A stretch of 45,247 nucleotides of DNA from an uncultured Lachnospiraceae bacterium (GCA_947591245.1 CANQCY010000012.1:1-45247), one strand, 5' to 3'. Positions 8,938 through 18,151 are shown, counted from the first letter of the stretch. Numbers and translations: made by a program. Notes: generated from the letters alone by a model not told the origin.

Positions 8938-9816
8938 ATGAAAAATAAACGAAGAAAAAAATCGTCCATTCATCCTAAATATATTTATATTTTCCTGAGT
9001 ATTGCATGCGCCGTGCTGGTCGTTGTCAGCTTTCGGTTTTCAAGCCAGTTTACCGGAGTCAAGACGGTTCTGGGGGATTTTATTTCGCCGATGCAGGGGG
9101 GAATCAATAAAGTCGGAAGATATATTTCGGATAAGATGGATTTGCTTACGTCCAAAGAGAAACTTCTTGAGGAAAATAAGCAGTTAAAGGAGAGGATTGA
9201 CGCGCTCAAGTATGACAATAAGATACTGGCGAGCGAAAACAGCAACCTTGATAATTTCCGCGAACTTTATGAGCTGGATAAGCAGTATCCGGATTATCCG
9301 AAAGTGGCGGCTACGATTATCGGGAGAGACGGGAATAACTGGTTTAACCTCTTTACGATCGACAAAGGAAAAGACGACGGCGTGGATGTGGACATGAATG
9401 TGATCGCCGGGAACGGGCTGGTTGGAATCGTGTCGGAAGCGGGCAGGCATTATGCGAAGGTAAGGAGCATTATTGACGACAAAAGCAATGTGAGCGCCAT
9501 GTTTGAAAAAACGGGCGAGACTTGTATTGTGAAAGGAAATATGCAGAGCATTTACAAGGGCTTTATCGACATTACGATGATCAATAACAGCGCCAAGGCA
9601 AAAGATGGGGATTCCGTCGTCACATCGCGCATCAGCGAGAAGTTTCTTCCCGGACTGCTCGTGGGATATATATCAAACATAAAAGAGGAGACGGACGGGC
9701 TGTCAAAATCGGCGCAGCTGACGCCGGCCGCTTCTTTCGACAATCTGGAATCGGTACTTATTATTACAACGCTGAAGGATTCATCTGAAATTGAGGGCAT
9801 AAAGAATTATGATTAA
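8938..9816 (+). CDS. mreC: Rod shape-determining protein MreC
   Basis: A 292-residue bitopic membrane protein. It has a basic N-terminus (KNKRRKKSS), one transmembrane segment at ~residues 14-34, a coiled coil at ~65-105, and the MreC beta domain with GNGLVGIVSEAGRHYAKV and later SRISEKFLPGLLVGYI. MreC links the MreB filament to PBP2 and RodA on the outer face. It ends inside the first codons of mreD (8-base overlap), consistent with translational coupling. Confidence 0.95.
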   Translation: MKNKRRKKSSIHPKYIYIFLSIACAVLVVVSFRFSSQFTGVKTVLGDFISPMQGGINKVGRYISDKMDLLTSKEKLLEENKQLKERIDALKYDNKILASENSNLDNFRELYELDKQYPDYPKVAATIIGRDGNNWFNLFTIDKGKDDGVDVDMNVIAGNGLVGIVSEAGRHYAKVRSIIDDKSNVSAMFEKTGETCIVKGNMQSIYKGFIDITMINNSAKAKDGDSVVTSRISEKFLPGLLVGYISNIKEETDGLSKSAQLTPAASFDNLESVLIITTLKDSSEIEGIKNYD

Positions 9817-10315
9817 AAAACGCATATCGACCGTTATCATTATTATTATTGCTTTTTTGCTCTGGACAACGCTGTTCCAGTCTTTGAAGCTTGCGAATGT
9901 GGCGCCGAATATTATGCTTGCGCTTGTCGTGTGCTATGCGTATATGCGCGGCAGAACGTCCGGTCTCATGATCGGGTTTTTGTGCGGTCTGTTGTCCGAC
10001 ATGATGTACGGAACCGTAATCGGGCTCTATGCATTTGCGCTGATGACGATCGGGTTTTTGTGCGGATACTGCCAGAAAGTGTATTTTACGGATAATTATA
10101 TTCTTCCGTGCGTGCTTGTCGGTATCAGCGATTTTGCATATGGACTTTACTATTATGTGACGGAATTTCTTGTGCGGGGACGGCTCAGCTTCGGTTTTTA
10201 TTTAAGTAAGGTTATACTTCCGGAAATGATATATACGATGATTATAACCGTTGTTTTGTTCCGATTCCTCAACGTGCTTGAGAGATATGTTACGGAGAAG
10301 CGAAAGGAGGCATAA
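9809..10315 (+). CDS. mreD: Rod shape-determining protein MreD
   Basis: A 168-residue multi-spanning membrane protein with about five or six hydrophobic segments. MreD proteins are poorly conserved in sequence, so the assignment rests on size, topology and position directly between mreC and the PBP. The start overlaps the end of mreC by 8 bases, and its last codons contain the Shine-Dalgarno sequence of the PBP gene. Confidence 0.92.
   Translation: MIKKRISTVIIIIIAFLLWTTLFQSLKLANVAPNIMLALVVCYAYMRGRTSGLMIGFLCGLLSDMMYGTVIGLYAFALMTIGFLCGYCQKVYFTDNYILPCVLVGISDFAYGLYYYVTEFLVRGRLSFGFYLSKVILPEMIYTMIITVVLFRFLNVLERYVTEKRKEA
10303..10310 (+). promoter_or_regulatory. Ribosome binding site that fixes a TTG start for the PBP
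   Basis: AAAGGAGG lies inside the last codons of mreD, eight bases before a TTG at 10319-10321. No ATG or GTG in this frame is better placed, and the N-terminal membrane anchor starts soon after, so TTG is the likely start codon. Confidence 0.85.
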
Positions 10316-10318
10316 CGA

Positions 10319-13213
10319 TTGATAGCTGCAATCTTTGATACAATTAAATCGCTTGTGAAATCCCGGATTTTTCCATTGATCATTGTTTATGTCATCCTGT
10401 TCGGCATTCTGGTTTCCCGCTTGTTTTATCTGCAGATTGTTCAGGGGGAAACGTATGATGAAAAGGCGGCGATAAAAAAAGAGAAGGTGAAGATGTTAAA
10501 AAGCTCCCGCGGGAAGATTTATGACTGCAACGGCAAACTGCTCGCCTCCAATGAACAGAGCTACGCCATTACGATCGAAGATACGGGGGAGCTCAAGGAC
10601 AATAAATCGCTCAATGGAATGATATTAAAATGCATTCAACTGATCGAGAAGCACGGTGACAGAATCTCGCTGGAATTTCCGATCGAGATCACGAAAAAGG
10701 GGCGGTTTAAATTTACTGTGGATGAAAACGCCCAGATGCGCTTTAAACGCGAAATATATTTTTTGAAATCGGGCGACGAACTGACGGATCAGCAAAAAGA
10801 AATGACGGCAGAAGAGTGTTTCCGCTATATCCGGACGTCGACAAAGGTAAACCATATCCATTTTTTTGACCCGCTGACAGGCGAGGAACAGACGGAGGAA
10901 GAAAAAAGCAAAAAGGAACCGGATTATGATGACGCTACAGCGCTCAAAATTATGACCGTACGGTATGCGCTTCTCATGAACAGATACCAGAAATACGAAT
11001 CTGTTACGGTCAGCTCCGACGTCTGTCCGGAAACCGTTGCTGCGATTAAAGAGAATGCGGCGGAATTAAACGGGGTGGAGGTGAGCGAGGACGCAAAACG
11101 CGTGTATTATGAGAGCAAATATTTCTCGCATATTATCGGATATACCGGGCTGATTTCTTCCGATACCCTCGCTGCGATGCAGGAGAGTGAAAATAATACA
11201 TATACGGCGGCAGACCAGATCGGCAAGACCGGCATCGAATACACGTATGAGAAACAGCTCAGGGGCAAAAAAGGAAAGGAGACGCTTGTCGTAGACAATA
11301 GCTCCCGCGTCGTAGATACGAAAGACCACGTTGACGCCGTGGCAGGAAACGATATCTACCTGACGATTGACTCAGATCTGCAGAGAGCCGCCTATACGCT
11401 TACGGAGAAGGCGATTGCCGGCGTTCTGATCTCAAAGCTCAATGACAGCAAGAGCGCCGGGTCGAAAGGGAAAAAGGCGGATGATATCCGGGTTCCGATC
11501 TATGACGCGTACTGCGCTATCATAGAAAACAGTATTGTGGATATCACAAAATTTACGGCGGAGGGGGCGTCCTCTCTGGAAAAAAGCGTTTACAACAAAT
11601 TTTCTGCTACGAAAAAGACAACGGTTCAGTCGCTGAAGCGGCATTTAAAATATGATTTTGGGACGCCGGGCAATGATCTTCCCGAAACGACAGACGAGTA
11701 TCTCGATTATATTTATTCCATGCTCCGTTCAGAAGAAATCATTTCATCGGAAAAAATGGATAAGGCAGACGAGACATACCTCAAATATGCGGACGGTAAA
11801 CTGAGCCTCAGCAAATTTCTGATTTATGCCATATCGAATAACTGGATCGATCTGGATGCGTTGGACGTCGGAAACGATTATTACAGCACGGAGGAAATAT
11901 ACAACAAGCTGTTTGATTATATATTTGACGCGCTTTCCGATGATACGGCGTTTGATAAAAAAATATACCGCACGTTGATTTATGATGATGTTATCAGCGG
12001 AAGCGAGATCTGCCTCCTTATGTATGAGCAGGGGTATTTTAAAAAAGACAAAGATATGATGGCGAAGCTTCGGACAAGCATGATTTCGCCGTATAAGTTT
12101 TTGAAATCCAAGATTAAGTCGCTGGAAATTCCGCCGGGCGAGCTTGGGCTGACGCCATGCGCCGCTTCCGTAATTATCACGGATCCGAAGACGGGCAAGG
12201 TGAAAGCGCTCGTGTCATACCCGAGCTATGATAACAATCAATTTGCCAATTCGGTTGACGCCGACTATTTTGCCAAAATCAATACGAATTCTGCCGCACC
12301 GCTTTTAAACCGTGCGACGCAGCAGCTGACCGCACCTGGTTCCACTTATAAAATGGTAGTTGCCACGGCGGCTATGGAAGAAAATATTATCGATCCGTAT
12401 ACGACGGTGACAGACCGGGTGGTGTTTGATAAAATCGAAAAGCCATACCCGAAATGCTGGAGTAATTACAGCCATGGAAAGATCAATGTTTCGCAGGCGA
12501 TTCAGCATTCCTGCAACTATTTCTTCTATGAAATGGGGTATTTGCTGAGCGGACATTCCGGAAAGATTGTAAATAACGGGCAGGGACTCAAAAAGCTGGA
12601 AAAGTACGCCGATAAGTACGGACTGACGAGCACATCCGGCATAGAGCTTTCTGAAGCGGAGCCGCATGTATCCGATACGGACGCCGTGCGTTCCGCCATC
12701 GGGCAGGGGTCGAACAGTTACACGCCCACCCAGCTTTCCAGATATGTTTCTACGATCGCAAACGGCGGGACATGTTATGACCTGACGCTTGTAGACAGCA
12801 TTCAAGATATCACAAAGGATAAGAAAAAATCAAATAAGGCAAACATAAGAAACAAACTGGACATTAAAGACAGCACGCTGGAAGCGATCCGGAAGGGCAT
12901 GTCTATGGTAGTTAAGAACAACAGCAATATGGAAGCGCTGTTCAAGGACGTGCCGGTTGATGTCGCAGGGAAAACGGGTACGGCACAGATCAGTAAAAAC
13001 GAACCAAACCATGCGTTATTTGTTTCTTTCGCACCGTATGAATCACCGGAGATTTCGGTCACCGTAGTTATGCCGAACGCATTTACATCAAGCAATGCGG
13101 CGTCTCTTGCCAGTTATATTTACCGGTATTATTTTGATGAGGCCGCCAGAAAACAGCTATTGAAGAATATGGCGATGGATCCTGCCAGCAATTCAGGAAG
13201 CGTTGCCGATTAA
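10319..13213 (+). CDS. Class B penicillin-binding protein (PBP2/MrdA type), unusually long
   Basis: A 964-residue transpeptidase that crosslinks lateral-wall peptidoglycan as partner of RodA. It has a short cytoplasmic N-terminus, one membrane anchor (~residues 18-38), a PBP dimer domain beginning KSSRGKIYDCNG, and a transpeptidase domain with STYK (Ser675, Lys678), SCN (731-733) and KTGT (885-888). All three catalytic motifs are intact. PBP2 proteins are often 600-720 residues; the extra length is mostly at ~370-600, between the dimer domain and the SxxK motif, and includes Lys/Ser-rich and acidic helical stretches. Start is TTG with a strong ribosome binding site. It belongs to the mreBCD operon. 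Confidence 0.93.
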   Translation: MIAAIFDTIKSLVKSRIFPLIIVYVILFGILVSRLFYLQIVQGETYDEKAAIKKEKVKMLKSSRGKIYDCNGKLLASNEQSYAITIEDTGELKDNKSLNGMILKCIQLIEKHGDRISLEFPIEITKKGRFKFTVDENAQMRFKREIYFLKSGDELTDQQKEMTAEECFRYIRTSTKVNHIHFFDPLTGEEQTEEEKSKKEPDYDDATALKIMTVRYALLMNRYQKYESVTVSSDVCPETVAAIKENAAELNGVEVSEDAKRVYYESKYFSHIIGYTGLISSDTLAAMQESENNTYTAADQIGKTGIEYTYEKQLRGKKGKETLVVDNSSRVVDTKDHVDAVAGNDIYLTIDSDLQRAAYTLTEKAIAGVLISKLNDSKSAGSKGKKADDIRVPIYDAYCAIIENSIVDITKFTAEGASSLEKSVYNKFSATKKTTVQSLKRHLKYDFGTPGNDLPETTDEYLDYIYSMLRSEEIISSEKMDKADETYLKYADGKLSLSKFLIYAISNNWIDLDALDVGNDYYSTEEIYNKLFDYIFDALSDDTAFDKKIYRTLIYDDVISGSEICLLMYEQGYFKKDKDMMAKLRTSMISPYKFLKSKIKSLEIPPGELGLTPCAASVIITDPKTGKVKALVSYPSYDNNQFANSVDADYFAKINTNSAAPLLNRATQQLTAPGSTYKMVVATAAMEENIIDPYTTVTDRVVFDKIEKPYPKCWSNYSHGKINVSQAIQHSCNYFFYEMGYLLSGHSGKIVNNGQGLKKLEKYADKYGLTSTSGIELSEAEPHVSDTDAVRSAIGQGSNSYTPTQLSRYVSTIANGGTCYDLTLVDSIQDITKDKKKSNKANIRNKLDIKDSTLEAIRKGMSMVVKNNSNMEALFKDVPVDVAGKTGTAQISKNEPNHALFVSFAPYESPEISVTVVMPNAFTSSNAASLASYIYRYYFDEAARKQLLKNMAMDPASNSGSVAD

Positions 13214-13230
13214 GAAATGGAGAAAGAATC

Positions 13231-13893
13231 ATGAAGAATCCTGTAGTGATAAAAGGAACCAAATCGGGTATTGTTGTTCATTTAAGCGCTGACATTCCTT
13301 TTGACGAATTGAAGGAGAAGGTGTGCGAAAAATTTAAAGCGTCCGCCAGCTTTCTTGGAAACGCCCAAATCGCTCTTTCCTTTCAGGGAAGAAGCATAAG
13401 CGATTCAGAACAGTTTGAACTGGTTGAATGTATAACAAAAAACTCCCAGCTTGACGTCGTATGCATCATCGATGATGATGCGGCGAGAGAGGCTTATTTC
13501 AACAGGACGCTGGAAGAAAAACTGATGGCGATGAACAGCAATACCGGGCAGTTTTATAAGGGCACGCTGCGCTCGGGCCAGGTGCTGGAATTTGATACGA
13601 GCATCGTGATCCTCGGGGATATCAATGCCGGAGCTCAGGTCGTTTCGGCGGGAAACGTCGTTGTTCTCGGAAAACTGCTCGGCAACGTGTATGCCGGCGC
13701 CTCGGGACGGAACAATTCTTTTGTCGTGGCGCTGCAGATGTATCCCACGCAGATTCGCATCGGGGACGTAATCGCCAGAAGTCCGGATGAGAGATGGAAA
13801 ATCGAGACGGAGGCGAAAATTGCGTTTTCACAAAAAGGAAATATATATATTGAACCGCTGGACCGAAATGTCTTAAAAGATATTTCCCTTTAA
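13231..13893 (+). CDS. minC: Septum site-determining protein MinC
   Basis: A 220-residue inhibitor of FtsZ polymerisation. The N-terminal domain (~1-75) is the FtsZ-interacting part. The C-terminal beta-helix domain contains GTLRSGQVLEFDTSIVILGD and GKLLGNVYAGASGRNNSFV, the segment that binds MinD. It lies 17 bases after the PBP stop and ahead of minD and minE, and has GGAG upstream of the ATG. The join of mre, PBP and min genes is typical of Clostridia. Confidence 0.95.
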   Translation: MKNPVVIKGTKSGIVVHLSADIPFDELKEKVCEKFKASASFLGNAQIALSFQGRSISDSEQFELVECITKNSQLDVVCIIDDDAAREAYFNRTLEEKLMAMNSNTGQFYKGTLRSGQVLEFDTSIVILGDINAGAQVVSAGNVVVLGKLLGNVYAGASGRNNSFVVALQMYPTQIRIGDVIARSPDERWKIETEAKIAFSQKGNIYIEPLDRNVLKDISL

Positions 13894-13899
13894 AAAATA

Positions 13900-13928
13900 T
13901 TGCTTTTTTATTAGATTTCAAGTATTAT
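13900..13928 (+). promoter_or_regulatory. Promoter for minD-minE-rodA
   Basis: TTGCTT (13900-13905), a 17-base spacer and TATTAT (13923-13928) lie in the 90-base gap between minC and minD. This gives minD and the genes after it their own transcription start, separate from minC. Confidence 0.65.
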
Positions 13929-13983
13929 TAAGAGTGAGCATAATAAAAAAGACTTGAAAGAATGAAAGGACAGGTAAAAGAAC

Positions 13984-14775
13984 ATGAGTGAAGTAATTGT
14001 TATCACATCCGGCAAAGGCGGCGTAGGAAAAACAACTACAACTGCAAATGTTGGAACTGGATTGGCGAAGGAAGGAAAAAAAGTCGTACTGATCGATACG
14101 GATATCGGACTCCGCAATCTGGATGTCGTGATGGGATTAGAAAACCGAATTGTATACAATCTTGTTGATGTTATAGAAGGGAACTGCCGGATTAAGCAGG
14201 CGCTGATCAAGGACAAGCGTTATCCGAATTTGTATCTTCTTCCGTCTGCACAGACGCGGGACAAGACGGCTGTCTCCCCCGAGCAGATGGTAAAGCTTAC
14301 TGATGAATTGAAAGATGAATTTGATTACATACTGCTTGACTGCCCTGCGGGTATTGAACAGGGATTCCAGAATGCGATCGCCGGAGCCAGCCGCGCTATT
14401 GTTGTTACAACGCCGGAGGTGTCCGCTGTAAGGGATGCCGACAGAATCATCGGCCTCCTCAATGCCAACAGCGTGAAACGCATTGAACTTGTTGTCAATC
14501 GCTTGCGTGCGGACATGGTGAAAAAAGGGGATATGATGTCCAGCGATGACGTGGTTGAGATACTTGCAGTCGATCTTCTTGGCGTCGTGCCGGATGATGA
14601 GCATATTGTTGTTTCCACCAACCAGGGCGAACCGCTGGTAGGGACAAAATCGATGGCAGGACAGGCATTTTCAAATATCTGCAAACGAATTATGGGGGAA
14701 GAGGTGGCGTTTTTGGACTTAACAAAGGGTACGGGAATTTTGTCTAAGCTTAAGAGTAAATTTAAAAACAATTAG
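13984..14775 (+). CDS. minD: Septum site-determining ATPase MinD
   Basis: A 263-residue ParA/MinD ATPase. The deviant Walker A GKGGVGKTT is at residues 10-18 with signature Lys11 and Lys16, and LIDTDIGLRNLDVVMG and the Walker B-like ILLDCPAG follow. The C-terminus GILSKLKSKFKNN is the amphipathic membrane-targeting helix. MinD recruits MinC to the membrane and is released by MinE, which is encoded next. Confidence 0.98.
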   Translation: MSEVIVITSGKGGVGKTTTTANVGTGLAKEGKKVVLIDTDIGLRNLDVVMGLENRIVYNLVDVIEGNCRIKQALIKDKRYPNLYLLPSAQTRDKTAVSPEQMVKLTDELKDEFDYILLDCPAGIEQGFQNAIAGASRAIVVTTPEVSAVRDADRIIGLLNANSVKRIELVVNRLRADMVKKGDMMSSDDVVEILAVDLLGVVPDDEHIVVSTNQGEPLVGTKSMAGQAFSNICKRIMGEEVAFLDLTKGTGILSKLKSKFKNN

Positions 14776-14793
14776 AAAAGAGGTTAAACCATT

Positions 14794-15066
14794 ATGGCAA
14801 TTGCAGATTTTTTTCGTAGGAAATCCTCTGGAAATGTCGCAAAAGACAGATTAAAGCTTGTCCTTGTTTCGGATCGGGCAAATTGCTCTCCGGAGCTGAT
14901 GGAGCAAATAAAAAATGACATTATCCGCGTTCTTTCAAAATACGTTGAAATTGACCAAGAGGGTTTGGATATTAAAATAGAACAGACGGAATCCGAAGGA
15001 AACAACGGTACAGTACCCGCGCTGTACGCCAATATTCCGATCGTCAGCATGAAACAGTCAAAATAA
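14794..15066 (+). CDS. minE: Cell division topological specificity factor MinE
   Basis: A 90-residue MinE. The N-terminal amphipathic part is MAIADFFRRKSS, the MinD-contact segment contains KDRLKLVLVSDR, and the C-terminal dimer domain follows (IRVLSKYVEIDQEGLDIKIEQ). MinE triggers MinD ATP hydrolysis, so this organism should use an oscillating Min system, unlike Bacillus subtilis, which uses MinJ with DivIVA. A DivIVA-domain protein is nonetheless encoded at 19452. Confidence 0.96.
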   Translation: MAIADFFRRKSSGNVAKDRLKLVLVSDRANCSPELMEQIKNDIIRVLSKYVEIDQEGLDIKIEQTESEGNNGTVPALYANIPIVSMKQSK

Positions 15067-15094
15067 GTGTCTATGATAGGTAAGTGAAACGAAT

Positions 15095-16291
15095 ATGTTA
15101 AATAAGGTTAAGGCAAGCATATACCGCTGGCTGACATCAAAGAGATATAACTGGCGAAACTATGACATATCCCTCGTGGTCGTCGTCCTTTCGCTATCTC
15201 TGATCAGTTCTTATGTTTTATCCCTTTTAAATGTACAGAATGTCGGTTCGTTAAAACGTCAGATCGTGACGGTAATAGCGAGCCTGTTTATCATTGCCTT
15301 ATTTTCTGTGATCGATTACCATTCATTATGCGCATATATTCCGATTTTGTATATCATTGCGACAATTATGGTCGCGGCCACGCGTTTTTCTCCGATTGGT
15401 ACAAAAGGGGTGACGGACTCGTACCGCTGGCTTGATTTCAAGATCATTACATTTCAGCCGTCCGAGGTATGTAAAATTGTCGTTATACTTTCGCTGGCGG
15501 CCTTTTTTGTCTACCGAAAAGAAAAGCTGCAGAGATTTTCCACATTTTTCCTGGCATGCCTGATTGCTCTCGTTCCGACGGCGTTTATCTTTGTGCAGTC
15601 GGATTTGTCATCGAGCGTCGTCATTGTTATTATTCTGGCAATGATGCTGCTTTCGTCCGGGATTGGCAGAAAAGTCCTGGGGCCTGTGGCTGCAGTGCTT
15701 GTTCCGGTCAGCGGCTTTCTCGTCTGGTATATTTTCCAGCCGAATCAAAAGCTGTTGTCTGGTTACCAGTTGAACAGAATTACCGGTTTTTTGAATCCGG
15801 ATTCGCAGGCGCTTGGAACTATGTACCAGCAGAACAATTCCGTTTTGTCGATCGCATCGGGCAGACTGTACGGCAAGAGGCTATTAGAGGGAGCTTCCGG
15901 GAGCCGTAATTATCTTTCTGTGGACGTCATAGAGAGTGATTTCATATGGACTCCGATCAGTGAGGAGTTTGGTTTTGCCGGTTGCATGTTTATCTTAGCG
16001 CTGCTTTCAGTTATTATTATTAAGTGCTTTCTCGCAGCAAAACGGGCAAAAGATTATTTGGGGATGATGATTGCGATTGGGATTGGGTCGATGTTTTGCT
16101 TTCAGATATTTTTTAATATTGGCGTCGCTACTTCTATCCTGCCCAATACAGGACTGCCGCTGCCTTTTTTGAGCAACGGCCTTTCTTCCCTGTTGAGCAA
16201 CATGATGGCGATCGGCATCCTGATCAATATTGGAATACAGCCGAACCGCGGGAGCAACAGCAGTTTTGCGGACAGCAATGGCTTTGACTGA
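15095..16291 (+). CDS. rodA: SEDS-family peptidoglycan glycosyltransferase RodA
   Basis: A 398-residue polytopic membrane protein with about ten transmembrane segments. SEDS signatures include FQPSEVCKI, QSDLSSSVVI (with the conserved Asp), and ESDFIWTPISEEFGFAG, plus the C-terminal TGLPLPFLSNGLSS. RodA polymerises glycan strands with the PBP encoded at 10319. The RodA call over FtsW rests on position with the mre/min genes. The ribosome binding site before the ATG at 15095 is weak. Confidence 0.92.
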   Translation: MLNKVKASIYRWLTSKRYNWRNYDISLVVVVLSLSLISSYVLSLLNVQNVGSLKRQIVTVIASLFIIALFSVIDYHSLCAYIPILYIIATIMVAATRFSPIGTKGVTDSYRWLDFKIITFQPSEVCKIVVILSLAAFFVYRKEKLQRFSTFFLACLIALVPTAFIFVQSDLSSSVVIVIILAMMLLSSGIGRKVLGPVAAVLVPVSGFLVWYIFQPNQKLLSGYQLNRITGFLNPDSQALGTMYQQNNSVLSIASGRLYGKRLLEGASGSRNYLSVDVIESDFIWTPISEEFGFAGCMFILALLSVIIIKCFLAAKRAKDYLGMMIAIGIGSMFCFQIFFNIGVATSILPNTGLPLPFLSNGLSSLLSNMMAIGILINIGIQPNRGSNSSFADSNGFD

Positions 16292-16305
16292 GAGGAGGGG
16301 TCGAT

Positions 16306-16704
16306 ATGAACATAGGTTTGATTGCCCATGATTCAAAAAAGGTGCTGATGCAGAATTTCTGCATCGCTTATAGGGGGATATTGAGCAAGCATGATGTATT
16401 TGCCACGGAAACGACCGGGCGTCTGGTGGAAGAGGTGACGAACCTGAATATACACAAATATCTCGCCGGACATCTCGGCGGAGAGAAACAGATGGGGGCG
16501 CAGATAGAAAGTAACGGCATGGATCTTGTGATTTTCCTGCGGGATCCGCTGACGAAAAAATCACATGAACCGGAAGTTACCACGCTGTTTCAGCTCTGCG
16601 ATGTCCATAATATTCCGCTGGCAACGAACGTAGCGTCTGCCGAGCTGCTTGTCAAGGCATTGGAGCGCGGCGACCTTGACTGGCGCGAGCTGGTCCGCTC
16701 CTAA
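16306..16704 (+). CDS. mgsA: Methylglyoxal synthase-like protein with altered active-site residues
   Basis: A 132-residue MGS-fold protein aligned along its length with MgsA, which turns dihydroxyacetone phosphate into methylglyoxal. Conserved parts are AHDSKK (8-12), LGG at 57-59, QMGA, Asp80-Pro-Leu, His87 and NIPLATNVASAELL. Compared with Escherichia coli MgsA as I recall it, catalytic Asp71 is Glu60 here, Asp101 is Glu90, ATGTTG is ATETTG (Glu35), SGP is AGH (Ala54, His56) and FWDPL is LRDPL (Arg79). The fold is likely kept, but activity is uncertain; it may sense a phosphorylated metabolite. It starts 14 bases after rodA and ends the mre/min/rodA run. Confidence 0.8.
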   Translation: MNIGLIAHDSKKVLMQNFCIAYRGILSKHDVFATETTGRLVEEVTNLNIHKYLAGHLGGEKQMGAQIESNGMDLVIFLRDPLTKKSHEPEVTTLFQLCDVHNIPLATNVASAELLVKALERGDLDWRELVRS

Positions 16705-16765
16705 ACGAAAATCAGGCAAACATTAACTTGATTTTAGGATCTGACGGGCAGGAATGGAGTTGAAA

Positions 16766-18151
16766 ATGGAGAATAACAAAATAATCAGGTATAGAAAACC
16801 GTTTCGACCTAACGTTGCAACGGTGATTACCATTATTATTATTATATATGTTTCGCTTGTCGCATGGAATTATTTCAACAAAGAACAAATAGCGATTTAT
16901 GAGGTCAATGAGACGAGCATAGCGGACGACAGTACGATCACCGGATTTATTATCCGAGATGAGACTGTCATATCGGCAGAAGAGAGCGGTTATGTGAATT
17001 TCTATCATGCGGATCAGAGCAAGGTGGGAAAAAACGAGGTAATTTACACGATTGATGCAAACGGTTCCGTGGGGGAGCTTTTAAATGATGTGAAGGCGGC
17101 GTCAGCGGCATCGGAAAATGATATAGCAAAAATGCGCAGCATCATACGGGATTATTATAAAAATTATAATCCGGCGGCTTATTATCAGGTTAAAGAACTT
17201 CACTATAACATAGAAAATGCAATTTTTGAGCAGAGCCGCGACAATCTTTACAGCGACTTAAAGAAACAGATGTCGGAGAAGCATATTTCCGATGATTTCA
17301 AGAAATCGCGAGCCAAAAACTCCGGCATTATTTCCTATTCGATCGATGGGTATGAGAATCAGGGGCTGAACGATGTTACGGAGGATTTATTTAAAAACAG
17401 CGCGGCAGTGGAACGAAAGCAGCTGAGCTCATCGGAAAAAATAGACAGGGGCACGCCGGTCTGCAAACTGGTGACGGATGAAAACTGGAGTATTGTGATT
17501 CCGGTATCAGAGGGATTATATAAAAAAATCAGCGATTCACAGTCTCTGCGGATCACGGTGAAAAAGGATAATATATCGTTTAACGCCGGCGTTTCGTTTC
17601 ATGAAAACGGGGGAGCCCGCTTCGCCGTTCTTTCTTCGGGCAGATATATGGGAAGATACTTAAATGACCGCTTTCTTGATATTGAATTGAACTTAAACGC
17701 TGCCAGCGGATTAAAAATTCCCAATTCCTCCCTTCTGGAAAAGGATATGACGCTTGTTCCTGAGAATCTGGCGACAACGGGCGGCGACGGGGAACAGACC
17801 GGCGTTATCAAGCTGATATACGGGGATGACGGGAGCAGCCGAAAGGAGTTTACGTCACTTGCGGATTATTCGCTTTCCGACGGGAAATACTGTGTGGATC
17901 CGTCTGTTTTGAAACCCGGGGATTCTGTCGTAAATCCCGCGAATAACGAGGCGTATACGCTTCAGGATACGATCTCTGTACAGGGCGTGTACTGCGTGAA
18001 TACGGGATACTGTCAATTCAGAAAGATTGAAAAAATCTATGAAAATAATGAATATACGATTATTTCTCCCAATACGAAAGGCGGAGTATCAAATTATGAC
18101 CATATAGTAGTGAATCCCGGGAAAATAAACGAAAATGATTTTGTGGAGTGA
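16766..18151 (+). CDS. HlyD-family membrane-fusion-like protein of unknown role
   Basis: A 461-residue protein with a basic N-terminus (KPFRPN) and one membrane anchor at ~residues 21-40 (VITIIIIIYVSLVAWNYF). A lipoyl/barrel-sandwich-like piece follows (GFIIRDETVISAEESGYVNF...KVGKNEVIY), then a helical central section and a beta-rich C-terminal half. This is the layout of HlyD-type adaptors, which normally work with a transporter, but no transporter gene is next to it. It lies directly ahead of yggS-sepF-divIVA, so a role at the division site or in wall assembly is possible. The ATG at 16766 is better spaced to the preceding GGAG than an in-frame ATG at 16754. Confidence 0.75.
   Translation: MENNKIIRYRKPFRPNVATVITIIIIIYVSLVAWNYFNKEQIAIYEVNETSIADDSTITGFIIRDETVISAEESGYVNFYHADQSKVGKNEVIYTIDANGSVGELLNDVKAASAASENDIAKMRSIIRDYYKNYNPAAYYQVKELHYNIENAIFEQSRDNLYSDLKKQMSEKHISDDFKKSRAKNSGIISYSIDGYENQGLNDVTEDLFKNSAAVERKQLSSSEKIDRGTPVCKLVTDENWSIVIPVSEGLYKKISDSQSLRITVKKDNISFNAGVSFHENGGARFAVLSSGRYMGRYLNDRFLDIELNLNAASGLKIPNSSLLEKDMTLVPENLATTGGDGEQTGVIKLIYGDDGSSRKEFTSLADYSLSDGKYCVDPSVLKPGDSVVNPANNEAYTLQDTISVQGVYCVNTGYCQFRKIEKIYENNEYTIISPNTKGGVSNYDHIVVNPGKINENDFVE

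Noticed and set aside
16705-16753. Terminator between the mgsA-like and HlyD-like genes
   Set aside because: AAAATCA and TGATTTT form only a 7-base AT-rich stem with a 14-base loop and no T-run; too weak to call.
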